DNA from: Pedobacter chinensis | GTDB taxonomy: Bacteria > Bacteroidota > Bacteroidia > Sphingobacteriales > Sphingobacteriaceae | NCBI RefSeq assembly: GCF_003339865.1 | Contig: NZ_QPKV01000015.1 | Location: 53,271 to 117,270 of the forward strand | Reading direction: 5' to 3' | Length of the DNA stretch: 64,000 nucleotides | Shown: positions 43,056 through 51,416 of the stretch, piece by piece | Layout of the letters: every line of letters starts with the position of its first letter | How positions within the stretch are numbered: the first letter of the stretch is position 1 | The notes under the pieces: generated by a model | Databases searched by the model: none | Told to the model about the DNA's origin: nothing | What the model saw: the letters and a program-made list of their open reading frames with translations, nothing else | Position numbers and translations under genes: made by a program

Positions 43056-46000
43056 ATGATTAATCGTCCCGTAGATCATTTTCTAAATTTATGTGCTCTC
43101 AAATTGTTGTGCCTAAGAATTTTCTTTTGCGCAGTTTTTATTCTATCTTTTAATTTTTGCGTCGCAAGTACATATTATTTTTCTTCCATTTCAGGTAATG
43201 ATAGCAGGTCAGCTACTGATGCTCAAAATCCAAACACCCCTTGGAAAAGCATTGAGAAGTTAAATGCTTTTTTCCCAAGTTTAAAGGCTGGCGATGTTGT
43301 ATCATTTAAGAGAAATGAGGTCTTTTCCGGATCTATTATCTTGAAAGCATCTGGCATATCTTTCACTGCGTATGGAACGGGAATCAATCCAATAATCAGC
43401 GCATTAACAACTATTAAACAGTGGCGGGCTGTAGGGGATGGAGTTTATGAAAGTACAGACGCGCTAAGAAGCGCAATTGTAAATGTGTTACTAATTAATG
43501 ATGCAGCCCAAGAATTAGGTAGATACCCAAATAGCAACTCTGCTAATAGAGGTTATCTTAAAATTAAATCCAAAACTGATAACTCCATTACGGATAGCGA
43601 ACTTGGTTCTGCTATAAATTGGAAAGGTGCGGAGGTTGTAATTAGGAAAACGCATTGGATTTTAGATCGGCATCATATTACCGCTCAAATCGGTACAACT
43701 TTAGTCTACGATCGAAGTTCTAGTAATTATACCCCCAATGATAACTATGGTTATTTTATTCAGAATGATCAGCGAACTCTTGATAGGTTTGGTGAGTGGT
43801 ATTACAATGCCGGAAACGGAAAAATGTATGTTTATTTTGGTGATAATTCTCCATCTTCCTATAATGTTGAAGTAAGTACTATAGATAACATCATAGTATC
43901 TAATGCCACTGATGGGGTTCAATCTAATATATCATTCCAAAATATTAGCTTTAAAGGGGCAAATGTAAATGCATTTTCACTAGCCTTAGGAACCAATTTT
44001 AGCATTAAAAATTGTCATATTGATTTTACTGGTAACACGTCAATAAATGCAACCGATATTAAAAATCTTACAGTTGAAAATTGTACTATTTCAAATTCAT
44101 ACAACAATGCTATAGCGCTAACTGAACGTTGTACCGGTGCCATTATTAAAGGTAATGTTATCAATAAAACCATGCCGTTTGCGGGTATGAGTAAAAGTGG
44201 TGATCACAATGGTATTGCAATTTATGCAACAGCAAATAATACCCTTATCGATCATAACAGAATTACTAATACAGGCTATATCGGTATATATTTTGGTGGA
44301 GAAAACTCACATGTAAGAAACAATTTCGTGGATAACTACTGCTCCGTAAAAGATGATGGCGGTGGGATATACACATTTACGGGAATTATTAACACCAATT
44401 TCACAAACCGCTCTATTACTAATAATATCATTACCAATGGAATTGGCGTAAAAGAAGGAACCACTGCAGAAAACAGCAGTGTTGTTGGAATTTATTTAGA
44501 TGACAATGTAACTGGTGTCAATGTTTTAAATAACAGTATTAGCACCGTCAGTGATATTGGTATTTTTGTTCACAATGCTAGAAATAATTCTATCACTAAG
44601 AATACGGTATTTGACTGTGGTGCTCAGTTTTCTACAGCACATGATGATTTGGGAAACCCCATCACAAATCTTCAGGTAACTGATAATATCTTTTTTGCCA
44701 AGAAATCCACACAATGGGTTTCTAAACTTACCTCAAAAAAGAATGACATCGGCTCAATTGGTACATTGAATAACAATTACTATCAAAGGCCCTTTGATGA
44801 TGATAAGGTTATTCATACGCAACAATTTATTCATAGCCCATCCTATACTTCAATCAATTATAGCCTACCTGATTGGTCATCGCAATTTAAACAGGATGCG
44901 ACTTCAAAAAGATCTCCTTTATCCTTACCAACTTATATCTTCAATAAGGTTATTGGTACAAACAGATTTTCTAACGGTAATTTTTCCAGCGATATCACCG
45001 GGCCGATTTTTTATGGCTATGGAACCTCATCCTCATCTTGGGATAATACAAATAAATTAGGCGCTGGTGGTTCAATTAGACTAAACAGCAATGCACTATC
45101 TTATTTTTTTATAAATATCGGTGCAGTTAGTGCATCTAAGAAATATATGTTACGGTTTAAAGCCGCGGGGAGCAAAGATGCAACTATAACAGCTTTTCTG
45201 AGGCATTGGAATGCCCCCTATGAAACAATTTCTACCGTTAGTGCATTCAAACTTACAAAAACAACCAATATTTACGAATGTATATTTGCTTTCCCTATAG
45301 ATGAGGCTAATACGTCTGTAACTATCGAATCAGATAATGGAGATTTTACTTATTGGCTGGATGATGTTGAATTTTACGAAGCTGATGTTACGATGACCAA
45401 ACCTGATGATTATATCAAATTTGAGTACAATGCTAGCGATGCAACAAAGTCAGTAATCTTAGATGGAACATATGTGGACCCTAAGAATGTTTCTTATTCT
45501 AAAACTGTAACCCTGCAACCATATTCCTCAATAATTTTGATGCGAACTTCGGCTCTAATTACACCCACAGCCCCGCTAGTTACCGGAAATGATGATACCA
45601 ACAATCTAATCAGTACTCATAACCAATATCAGAATGAGATTATTGTTAGTGAAAACGGGAGAGAGTTCAAGAATTATACAGATACGATAAAAGTTGGTAA
45701 TGTTGCACGGGCAGTAGGTTATTGGAAGTTCAAAATTAAAGCCGTTGCAGGAAGAAATGAAAGTGCCGAGGTATTGAGCCCGGCTTTTACGATGGCTACT
45801 GTGACCCCGATATTGCCGAAAATTACCGCTGATGACATAGCCAACACCCTGACTGCCACCCACGACCAATATTCTTCAGAGATTGTGTTCAGCGAGAACA
45901 GCGGAAGCTACCAAAGCTACACCGGTACGATCAACGTGGGCAATGTTTCCAGAGCGGCAGGCTACTGGAAGTTCAAGATCAGAGCGGCTGCCGGGCGCGG

Positions 46001-48218
46001 TGAGAGTGCGGTGGCATCGAGCCCTGCTTTCACGAAGGCCATCACTCCAGGCGCCCCCGTGCTTGCTGCAGATGATGTTGCCAACACGCTGTCGGCCAGT
46101 CACGATACCTATGCAGGGGATATTGTGTTCAGTGAGAACGGAGGTGCCTTCCGGTTGTACACCGGAACAATCAATGTGGGCAATGTCGCCCGCCCGGCAG
46201 GTTACTGGAAGTTCAAGCTCCGAACGGGCACGAACCACAGTGAGAGCGCTGTGGTTCCAAGTCCCGCCTTCAGCGTCACGGGAACATCAACATCTCCCAC
46301 GCTTACCGCTGATGACATAGCCAACACGTTGTCAGCCACCCACGACCAATATTCTTCAGAGATTGTGTTCAGCGAGAACAGCGGAAGCTACCAAAGCTAC
46401 ACCGGTACGATCAACGTGGGCAATGTTTCCAGAGCGGCAGGCTACTGGAAGTTCAAGATCAGAGCGGCTGCCGGGCGCGGTGAGAGTGCGGTGGCATCGA
46501 GCCCTGCTTTCACGAAGGCCATCACTCCAGGCGCCCCCGTGCTTGCTGCAGATGATGTTGCCAACACGCTGTCGGCCAGTCACGATACCTATGCAGGGGA
46601 TATTGTGTTCAGTGAGAACGGAGGTGCCTTCCGGTTGTACACCGGAACAATCAATGTGGGCAATGTCGCCCGCCCGGCAGGTTACTGGAAGTTCAAGCTC
46701 CGAACGGGCACGAACCACAGTGAGAGCGCTGTGGTTCCAAGTCCCGCCTTCAGCGTCACGGGAACATCAACATCTCCCACGCTTACCGCTGATGATACAG
46801 CCAACACCCTGACTGCCACCCACGACCAATATTCTTCAGAGATTGTGTTCAGCGAGAACAGCGGAAGCTACCAAAGCTACACCGGTACGATCAACGTGGG
46901 CAATGTTTCCAGGGCGGCAGGCTACTGGAAGTTCAAGATCAGGGCGGCTGCCGGGCGCAGTGAGAGCGCCGTGGCATCGAGCCCTGCCTTCACGAAGGCC
47001 ATCACGCCAAGTGCCCCCTTGCTTGCTGCTGATGATGTCGCCAACACGTTGTCAGCTAATCATAGTGACTATCCCGCTGATATTGTGGTTAGCGAGAACG
47101 GTGGAAGCTACCAGCGTTATAATGGTACAATTAACGTGGGCAATGTTGCCAGGCCAGCAGGTTATTGGAAGTTTAAGATTAAAGCTGGGGAAAATAGGAC
47201 CGAAAGTTCAGTGGTACTTAGTCCCGCCTATACTATTATTCAAACTCCAACCCCGCCCAGCCTTTTTGCAGATGATGTTGCCAATACCTTATCTGCTACT
47301 CATAATCTTTACCCGAATGACATTGTAGTAAGTGAAAATAATGGAATTTTTCAACCATATACGGGCATAATTAATGTAGGGAACGTATCTCGACCCGTAG
47401 GTTACTGGAAATTCAAAATCAAAGCAGCTACCGGACGCATGGAGAGTGCGGTGATGTCGAGCCCTGCATTCACTATTCCGGGGATACCCAGTGGTCCTAA
47501 AGTTATTGCTGATGACATTAAGAACACTTTAATTGCAACGCACGAGCTCTACAGGAATGATATTCTGGTAAGTGAAAACGGAAAAAGTTACAAACTTTAT
47601 GCCGGGACGATTAATGTAGGTAATGTTAACAGGGCTGAAGGTTACTGGAGGTTTAAAATTCAATCCTCAGCCAACAGAGCAGAAAGTGAAGTGATACCAA
47701 GTCCCGCTTTTAGCATGTCGGGTGAAACATCGCCTCCTAAGCTTATTGCAAATAATGTTTCCAATACTTTGGTGGCTACACATGAGTTATATCCGGAATA
47801 TATTGTATACAGTGAAAATAATGGCAGTTTTAAGTTATACGATGGGGCAATTGTTGTGGGAGATGTAGCCCGCCCGAGTGGTTACTGGCAGTTTAAAATA
47901 GCTTCCGGAGTAAATAGGAAAGAAAGTATAACCGTTAACAGCCCGGCTTTTAACGGAGGTTCATTGCAGCCAAAGGATCAGTTATTTTTATATCCAAATC
48001 CGGTTCAAACCATTTTGCATGTAAAGCATCCGGAAGTAAGCAATGTTGGGTATATTGAAGTAATTTCTACTAACGGACAAAAGGTTAAGAAAGTACCAGT
48101 AAATATAGGAAGTACTTTAGAGGAGATAGATGTTTCTAATTTACCGATGGGGACATTTATTCTTATTTTTATTGATGGAATGACCAAATTAGCAAAGACC
48201 TTTATAAAAATAGAATAA
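43056..48218 (+). CDS. Giant secreted beta-helix protein with ten 80-residue repeats and T9SS sorting domain
   Basis: The 1720-residue protein has a signal peptide (residues about 1-37, ending VAS), then a right-handed parallel beta-helix (about 40-620) that starts TYYFSSISGNDSRSATDAQNPNTPWKS and contains many NNxI/xNxI turns, as in pectate-lyase-like or epimerase-like proteins. A beta-sandwich like CBM4/9 (NGNFSSD...YWLDDVEFYE, about 635-785) follows. Ten repeats of 80 residues (about 838-1635) share ADDVANTLSATH, SENGGxF, YTGTINVGNV and GYWKFK. The end (FLYPNPVQTILHV...DVSNLPMGTFILIFI) is a type A Por/T9SS sorting domain, so the protein should be exported and attached at the surface. It may cut, epimerise or hold polysaccharide. 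No catalytic residues can be named. Confidence 0.88.
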   Translation: MINRPVDHFLNLCALKLLCLRIFFCAVFILSFNFCVASTYYFSSISGNDSRSATDAQNPNTPWKSIEKLNAFFPSLKAGDVVSFKRNEVFSGSIILKASGISFTAYGTGINPIISALTTIKQWRAVGDGVYESTDALRSAIVNVLLINDAAQELGRYPNSNSANRGYLKIKSKTDNSITDSELGSAINWKGAEVVIRKTHWILDRHHITAQIGTTLVYDRSSSNYTPNDNYGYFIQNDQRTLDRFGEWYYNAGNGKMYVYFGDNSPSSYNVEVSTIDNIIVSNATDGVQSNISFQNISFKGANVNAFSLALGTNFSIKNCHIDFTGNTSINATDIKNLTVENCTISNSYNNAIALTERCTGAIIKGNVINKTMPFAGMSKSGDHNGIAIYATANNTLIDHNRITNTGYIGIYFGGENSHVRNNFVDNYCSVKDDGGGIYTFTGIINTNFTNRSITNNIITNGIGVKEGTTAENSSVVGIYLDDNVTGVNVLNNSISTVSDIGIFVHNARNNSITKNTVFDCGAQFSTAHDDLGNPITNLQVTDNIFFAKKSTQWVSKLTSKKNDIGSIGTLNNNYYQRPFDDDKVIHTQQFIHSPSYTSINYSLPDWSSQFKQDATSKRSPLSLPTYIFNKVIGTNRFSNGNFSSDITGPIFYGYGTSSSSWDNTNKLGAGGSIRLNSNALSYFFINIGAVSASKKYMLRFKAAGSKDATITAFLRHWNAPYETISTVSAFKLTKTTNIYECIFAFPIDEANTSVTIESDNGDFTYWLDDVEFYEADVTMTKPDDYIKFEYNASDATKSVILDGTYVDPKNVSYSKTVTLQPYSSIILMRTSALITPTAPLVTGNDDTNNLISTHNQYQNEIIVSENGREFKNYTDTIKVGNVARAVGYWKFKIKAVAGRNESAEVLSPAFTMATVTPILPKITADDIANTLTATHDQYSSEIVFSENSGSYQSYTGTINVGNVSRAAGYWKFKIRAAAGRGESAVASSPAFTKAITPGAPVLAADDVANTLSASHDTYAGDIVFSENGGAFRLYTGTINVGNVARPAGYWKFKLRTGTNHSESAVVPSPAFSVTGTSTSPTLTADDIANTLSATHDQYSSEIVFSENSGSYQSYTGTINVGNVSRAAGYWKFKIRAAAGRGESAVASSPAFTKAITPGAPVLAADDVANTLSASHDTYAGDIVFSENGGAFRLYTGTINVGNVARPAGYWKFKLRTGTNHSESAVVPSPAFSVTGTSTSPTLTADDTANTLTATHDQYSSEIVFSENSGSYQSYTGTINVGNVSRAAGYWKFKIRAAAGRSESAVASSPAFTKAITPSAPLLAADDVANTLSANHSDYPADIVVSENGGSYQRYNGTINVGNVARPAGYWKFKIKAGENRTESSVVLSPAYTIIQTPTPPSLFADDVANTLSATHNLYPNDIVVSENNGIFQPYTGIINVGNVSRPVGYWKFKIKAATGRMESAVMSSPAFTIPGIPSGPKVIADDIKNTLIATHELYRNDILVSENGKSYKLYAGTINVGNVNRAEGYWRFKIQSSANRAESEVIPSPAFSMSGETSPPKLIANNVSNTLVATHELYPEYIVYSENNGSFKLYDGAIVVGDVARPSGYWQFKIASGVNRKESITVNSPAFNGGSLQPKDQLFLYPNPVQTILHVKHPEVSNVGYIEVISTNGQKVKKVPVNIGSTLEEIDVSNLPMGTFILIFIDGMTKLAKTFIKIE
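45570..47965 (+). repeat. Ten in-frame 240-bp tandem repeats inside the giant surface protein
   Basis: The GYW(K/R/Q)FK codons begin at 45720, 45960, 46200, 46440, 46680, 46920, 47160, 47400, 47640 and 47880, exactly 240 bp apart with no insertion or deletion. Repeats 2-3 and 4-5 are identical at DNA level over 461 bp (45855-46315 and 46335-46795), and repeat 6 is nearly the same as 2 and 4. The outer repeats have diverged and are more AT-rich. Confidence 0.95.
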
Positions 48219-48340
48219 CATTCATGTAGCTTTAATTGCATCATGGGTTGGATGACGTGGACTAAGATTTGAGTAGTTGTTTTGCACTGGTCTTAAATAT
48301 TGCCATATCTTGTTGATTTTATATAACTAGATGTTAATTT

Positions 48341-48381
48341 AAAATAAATAAATATCTTATAATCAGATATTTATTTATTTT
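48341..48381. terminator. Perfect AT-only 17-bp palindrome, likely bidirectional terminator
   Basis: AAAATAAATAAATATCT (48341-48357) and AGATATTTATTTATTTT (48365-48381) are perfect inverted repeats around a 7-nt loop. It lies between convergent genes (stop codons at 48218 and 48493), the expected place for a shared terminator. The stem is almost purely A/T, so as RNA it is weaker than its length suggests. Confidence 0.6.
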
Positions 48382-48492
48382 ACATATTGAGATTTGTTTT
48401 AATGAAAAGTCGAAAAAAAATCTTCGGTCATGACTGATTTGAGGCCACTTTTTTAACATTCATTGCCATAGTATTAAAGATCGGTTCCCTAA

Positions 48493-49377
48493 CTAGCTTG
48501 CCAAAGCGGTAGTCAATTGTAATTCATCAAATTTATGTATGTAAGACACCGTACTCTCGATATTTCTTTGTGAGGATGCCCCGAAAAGAATGGATTCAAT
48601 ATTTGGTAAACCACAAATGTATTCAATGGCTTCTTCAGGTGGTATTGCTCCGCCTGCAAGAACTTGCATGGCAATAAATCTACCTCTTTTTGTTCTTAAT
48701 ACTTCTTCGTATGCTTCTTTACTTCCAGACATTCTGAAACCCACTTTATTGATAGATGAGCAGATGATTGGATTCTCAACGCCATTTCTTTCTAATATTT
48801 CATAAAGTTTTGGCATACACATGGTAATAAAACCAGGTTCGGCATTATACTTTTTCTTTACGTGATTGTAGAAAGCCATTAAAATTTCTTCGGCCCTTAA
48901 GCCAATTAATAAATCGGTAATTACATTTTGAAGAAAAATAACTGGTGTATTGATGCCTTTAAACATTTTCATTTCAGCATCGATCATCAGCTCAATCAAT
49001 GAAATATAATCTTTGGTTAGAACAGCCATTCCGCCTTTAAACAAGGAACCGAACACATTACCCGGAACATATTGTTTGATCGTTCCTGCTATGCCCAATT
49101 CTGTAGCTGCATTTGCATACTTATGTGCATATGGCATACAGGGATAAATCTTGTAATGCTCATATTTCTCAGGATTATTACGAATCACATCACAGATCCC
49201 AATAATCCTGTCATGGGTGGTACACATAAAAGTATTTAAACCGGCTTCACGAGCGCTATCTAAGGTTTTAATGATAGCATTGTCACTTTTAAATTGTATA
49301 GACTGTGCACGCGATTTTTCGTCTGATATGTGGTTGACGGCGAAGAACTGGTTATCGCCAAATAATATTCTATCCAT
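48493..49377 (-). CDS. Uncharacterised TIM-barrel-like protein (aldo/keto-reductase-like), wecG operon
   Basis: I start it at ATG 49377 (MDRILFGDNQFFAVNH), 4 bp after the previous stop; the ATG at 49407 overlaps the upstream gene. I do not recognise a named family. The 294-residue protein alternates strands and helices like a TIM barrel: DRILFGDNQFF, AREAGLNTFMCTTHDRI, YKIYPCMPYAHKY, TPVIFLQNVITDLLIGL, NPIICSSINKVGFRM, RFIAMQVLAGGAIPPEEAIEYI and SILFGASSQRNIESTVSYI. The last two resemble the C-terminal strands of aldo/keto reductases (SILFGAS..NIE). Proteins beginning ILFGDNQFF are known from surface-glycan loci. It follows an oxidoreductase in the wecG operon, so it may act on the same sugar. 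Confidence 0.65.
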   Translation of the reverse strand: MDRILFGDNQFFAVNHISDEKSRAQSIQFKSDNAIIKTLDSAREAGLNTFMCTTHDRIIGICDVIRNNPEKYEHYKIYPCMPYAHKYANAATELGIAGTIKQYVPGNVFGSLFKGGMAVLTKDYISLIELMIDAEMKMFKGINTPVIFLQNVITDLLIGLRAEEILMAFYNHVKKKYNAEPGFITMCMPKLYEILERNGVENPIICSSINKVGFRMSGSKEAYEEVLRTKRGRFIAMQVLAGGAIPPEEAIEYICGLPNIESILFGASSQRNIESTVSYIHKFDELQLTTALAS

Positions 49378-49381
49378 AATG

Positions 49382-50386
49382 TTATCTATGTTGTTTAAGT
49401 AATTCAATCACTTTATCGGTTTCCCAAGCTTGCTGAAAGGTATTTATGGTATTGGGCTTTCTTTTCATTACGGCGTCAATGAAGTAATCTACCTGCGCCG
49501 AATATTCCTCCCCTCTTAAATTGAAGTTTACCTGATCAGTTAAATCAGTAATGTATTTTACATTCCAGCCTTTGGTATAATCTTCTTTATTTTCATCTTT
49601 GAGGTATAATTTTAACTCATTTGCATCGGAAATTATTTTGCCTTTCGAACCCAGAATGGTAACAGTAGTTGACATCTTCCGGTAGGTTTCTTCACTCCAG
49701 TTAACAGATAAAATTCCGCTCACATTACTATTGGTACTCATAACCGAATACACTGCATCTTCTACTGTATTGGAATAAATAGATTCAAGTGTAGCACCTT
49801 TAACTGAGGTTATTGGTGAAACGATATCATTTACCAGGTCGATTACATGAGAAGCATAATCCATTAAGCAACCACCACCTTCTTCTGGTTTTGATCTCCA
49901 TGAACTTTGCTTGGACTTGGTTACCACCGGCCCGTAAGATTCAGCAACAAAATGATACACATTACCGATCATTCCTGATTTGATAATTCTTTTCACTTCT
50001 TTGAAAGTGCCAACGAACTTGTTGTGATAGCCAACTTGATTTATCAATTGTTTTTTGGCTGCCAAAGCAATTAATTCTTCGCCTTCTGTTGTGTTAAGGC
50101 AAAAAGGTTTTTCAGCAAACACGTGAATGTTTTTATCCATTGCCATTTTGATAAGCTTATAATGGAACTTGGTTGGGACGGCTACAAATACAGCGTCAGG
50201 TTTAACCCGATCAAGCATTTTTTCAAAATCGGCATAACAATTCAACTTTGAGTAGCGCTCTAAGAAATTGGTAACTATCTTAGAAGTATCGCAAACTCCA
50301 ACAACTTCAACTTCTGGGTGGGCGCCAAGAATAGACAAGTGGGAAACACCCATTTTGCCTGCACCTACTAATGCAACTTTTATCAT
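49382..50386 (-). CDS. Gfo/Idh/MocA-family oxidoreductase
   Basis: This 334-residue NAD(P)-dependent enzyme has the Rossmann start KVALVGAGKMGVSHLSIL, the family motif FAEKPFCLNTTEG with the catalytic-type EKP Lys, QVGYHNKFVGTFKEVKRII, and the substrate-side SSWRSKPEEGGGCLMDYASHVIDL with the GGG-xx-D-x2-x-H pattern. Members oxidise or reduce nucleotide sugars (for example 3-keto or UDP-glucuronate derivatives). Lying 1 bp after wecG and 4 bp before an unknown TIM-barrel-like gene, it probably helps make the sugar that WecG transfers or modifies. The exact substrate is unknown. Confidence 0.85.
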   Translation of the reverse strand: MIKVALVGAGKMGVSHLSILGAHPEVEVVGVCDTSKIVTNFLERYSKLNCYADFEKMLDRVKPDAVFVAVPTKFHYKLIKMAMDKNIHVFAEKPFCLNTTEGEELIALAAKKQLINQVGYHNKFVGTFKEVKRIIKSGMIGNVYHFVAESYGPVVTKSKQSSWRSKPEEGGGCLMDYASHVIDLVNDIVSPITSVKGATLESIYSNTVEDAVYSVMSTNSNVSGILSVNWSEETYRKMSTTVTILGSKGKIISDANELKLYLKDENKEDYTKGWNVKYITDLTDQVNFNLRGEEYSAQVDYFIDAVMKRKPNTINTFQQAWETDKVIELLKQHR

Positions 50387-50387
50387 T

Positions 50388-51128
50388 TTATATTCTCTTT
50401 AATTTTAAAAAAATCATTATTACATCTCCGAAAAAGGTCATTTGGTTTTTAATATTCCTGCGGAAAATCTCAGGCCGGTAAAAAATTCTGATTAGCCAGG
50501 CCATTCTAATCTTAAACCAAAAAGGATGAATTGCTTTTTGCGTACCTGCGAACCAATCGAAAACATTTCCGATGCTAATCACTAAGCCAGCGTTAATTTT
50601 ACCTCTAAATTCTGTAGCCCATTTTTCCTGTTTAGGGCAAGTCATGCCTACAAATAATATCTCTGGCTTAAACTCGTTTACGGCATCAAGCATCGCTTGG
50701 TTATCTGCATCACTAAAATTTTCCTTAAATGGAGGAGAATAGCTTTTGGATTCAATATTGAGATAATCTGTTTTTACACGATTCTCCATTTTTTGAAGCG
50801 TTTGAGGACTTGATCCTAAAAAAAAGACCTTTCCACCTTTTTTGTTCACTCGCTCCATAAAATGATAAAAAACATCGGGTCCCTGGTTTTTCTTAATATT
50901 TTTTCCTTTCAGCATTAGAGATGCGAATGCGAAATAAACACCATCCAGAACCAAATAATCTGTTTTTTTAAGAGCCGCTTTAAAGGCTTGATCTTTTAAT
51001 GATAAGCCATAAGAATTTGGGCTGATCGTATTAATCGTCCGACATTTATCACTACCAATTGCAATAGCATTCAAATCGTCAGAAAAAACTCTAAAATCTA
51101 AGACATCTACAAATAGTGGCGTGTTCAT
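50388..51128 (-). CDS. wecG: WecG/TagA/CpsF-family glycosyltransferase (GT26)
   Basis: The 246-residue protein has the GT26 wording: VDVLDFRVFSDDLN, TISPNSYGLSLKDQAFKAAL, DYLVLDGVYFAFASLML, GPDVFYHFMERVNKKGGKVFFLGSSP, EILFVGMTCPKQEKWATEFR, and GLVISIGNVFDWFAGTQKAIHPFW followed by a basic membrane-contacting C-terminus. WecG and TagA transfer ManNAc(A) to a lipid-linked GlcNAc; others in the family use different UDP-sugars. It heads a three-gene - strand operon and is preceded by a conserved leader hairpin. Gene symbol is by family and does not imply the enterobacterial substrate. Confidence 0.88.
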   Translation of the reverse strand: MNTPLFVDVLDFRVFSDDLNAIAIGSDKCRTINTISPNSYGLSLKDQAFKAALKKTDYLVLDGVYFAFASLMLKGKNIKKNQGPDVFYHFMERVNKKGGKVFFLGSSPQTLQKMENRVKTDYLNIESKSYSPPFKENFSDADNQAMLDAVNEFKPEILFVGMTCPKQEKWATEFRGKINAGLVISIGNVFDWFAGTQKAIHPFWFKIRMAWLIRIFYRPEIFRRNIKNQMTFFGDVIMIFLKLKRI

Positions 51129-51222
51129 TTATTTTTAATATTTGGTAATCCCAAGAGGTTTGCAAGAACAATAAATCATTGCTCTTATTAAGTACTAAAG
51201 TCTTACTATTTACATCGCAATA

Positions 51223-51242
51223 CAATAGCCCCATAGGGCTAT
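51223..51242 (-). promoter_or_regulatory. Conserved leader hairpin, copy f (ahead of wecG)
   Basis: On the - strand ATAGCCC-TATG-GGGCTAT followed by TG is identical over 20 nt to the copy ahead of wza (30537-30556). It ends 94 nt before the wecG start codon. Surrounding sequences of the two copies differ, which argues against a simple recent duplication. Confidence 0.6.
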
Positions 51243-51363
51243 AATTTGTTTTTATTTTGATTAACTTGTTGATTAATAGTTTTTTATTTGGCTGATGTGG
51301 TTTTTTGTCAATAATCTGTTTTACCTTTTAAAATACTCTTTTAAGGATAAGCCATTAAAAAGA

Positions 51364-51387
51364 AAAACCTGATTTTTCAACCAGGTT
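51364..51387 (-). terminator. Likely terminator after uxs
   Basis: AACCTGATTTTTCAACCAGGTT forms the stem AACCTG/CAGGTT about 30 bp after the uxs stop codon; on the - strand it is followed by a T-rich tract (TTTTTCTTTTTAATGG). Confidence 0.5.
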
Positions 51388-51416
51388 ATTTCTTAATATT
51401 AATAGGAATATTTGGT

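Noticed and set aside
45876..46718. Two identical 120-codon frames on the - strand
   Set aside because: They mirror the GC-rich identical repeats of the giant + strand protein. Their identity follows from the DNA duplication and is not evidence of genes.
45570..47965. The tandem array as a possible CRISPR
   Set aside because: Units are 240 bp, in frame, without spacers, and encode a continuous protein.
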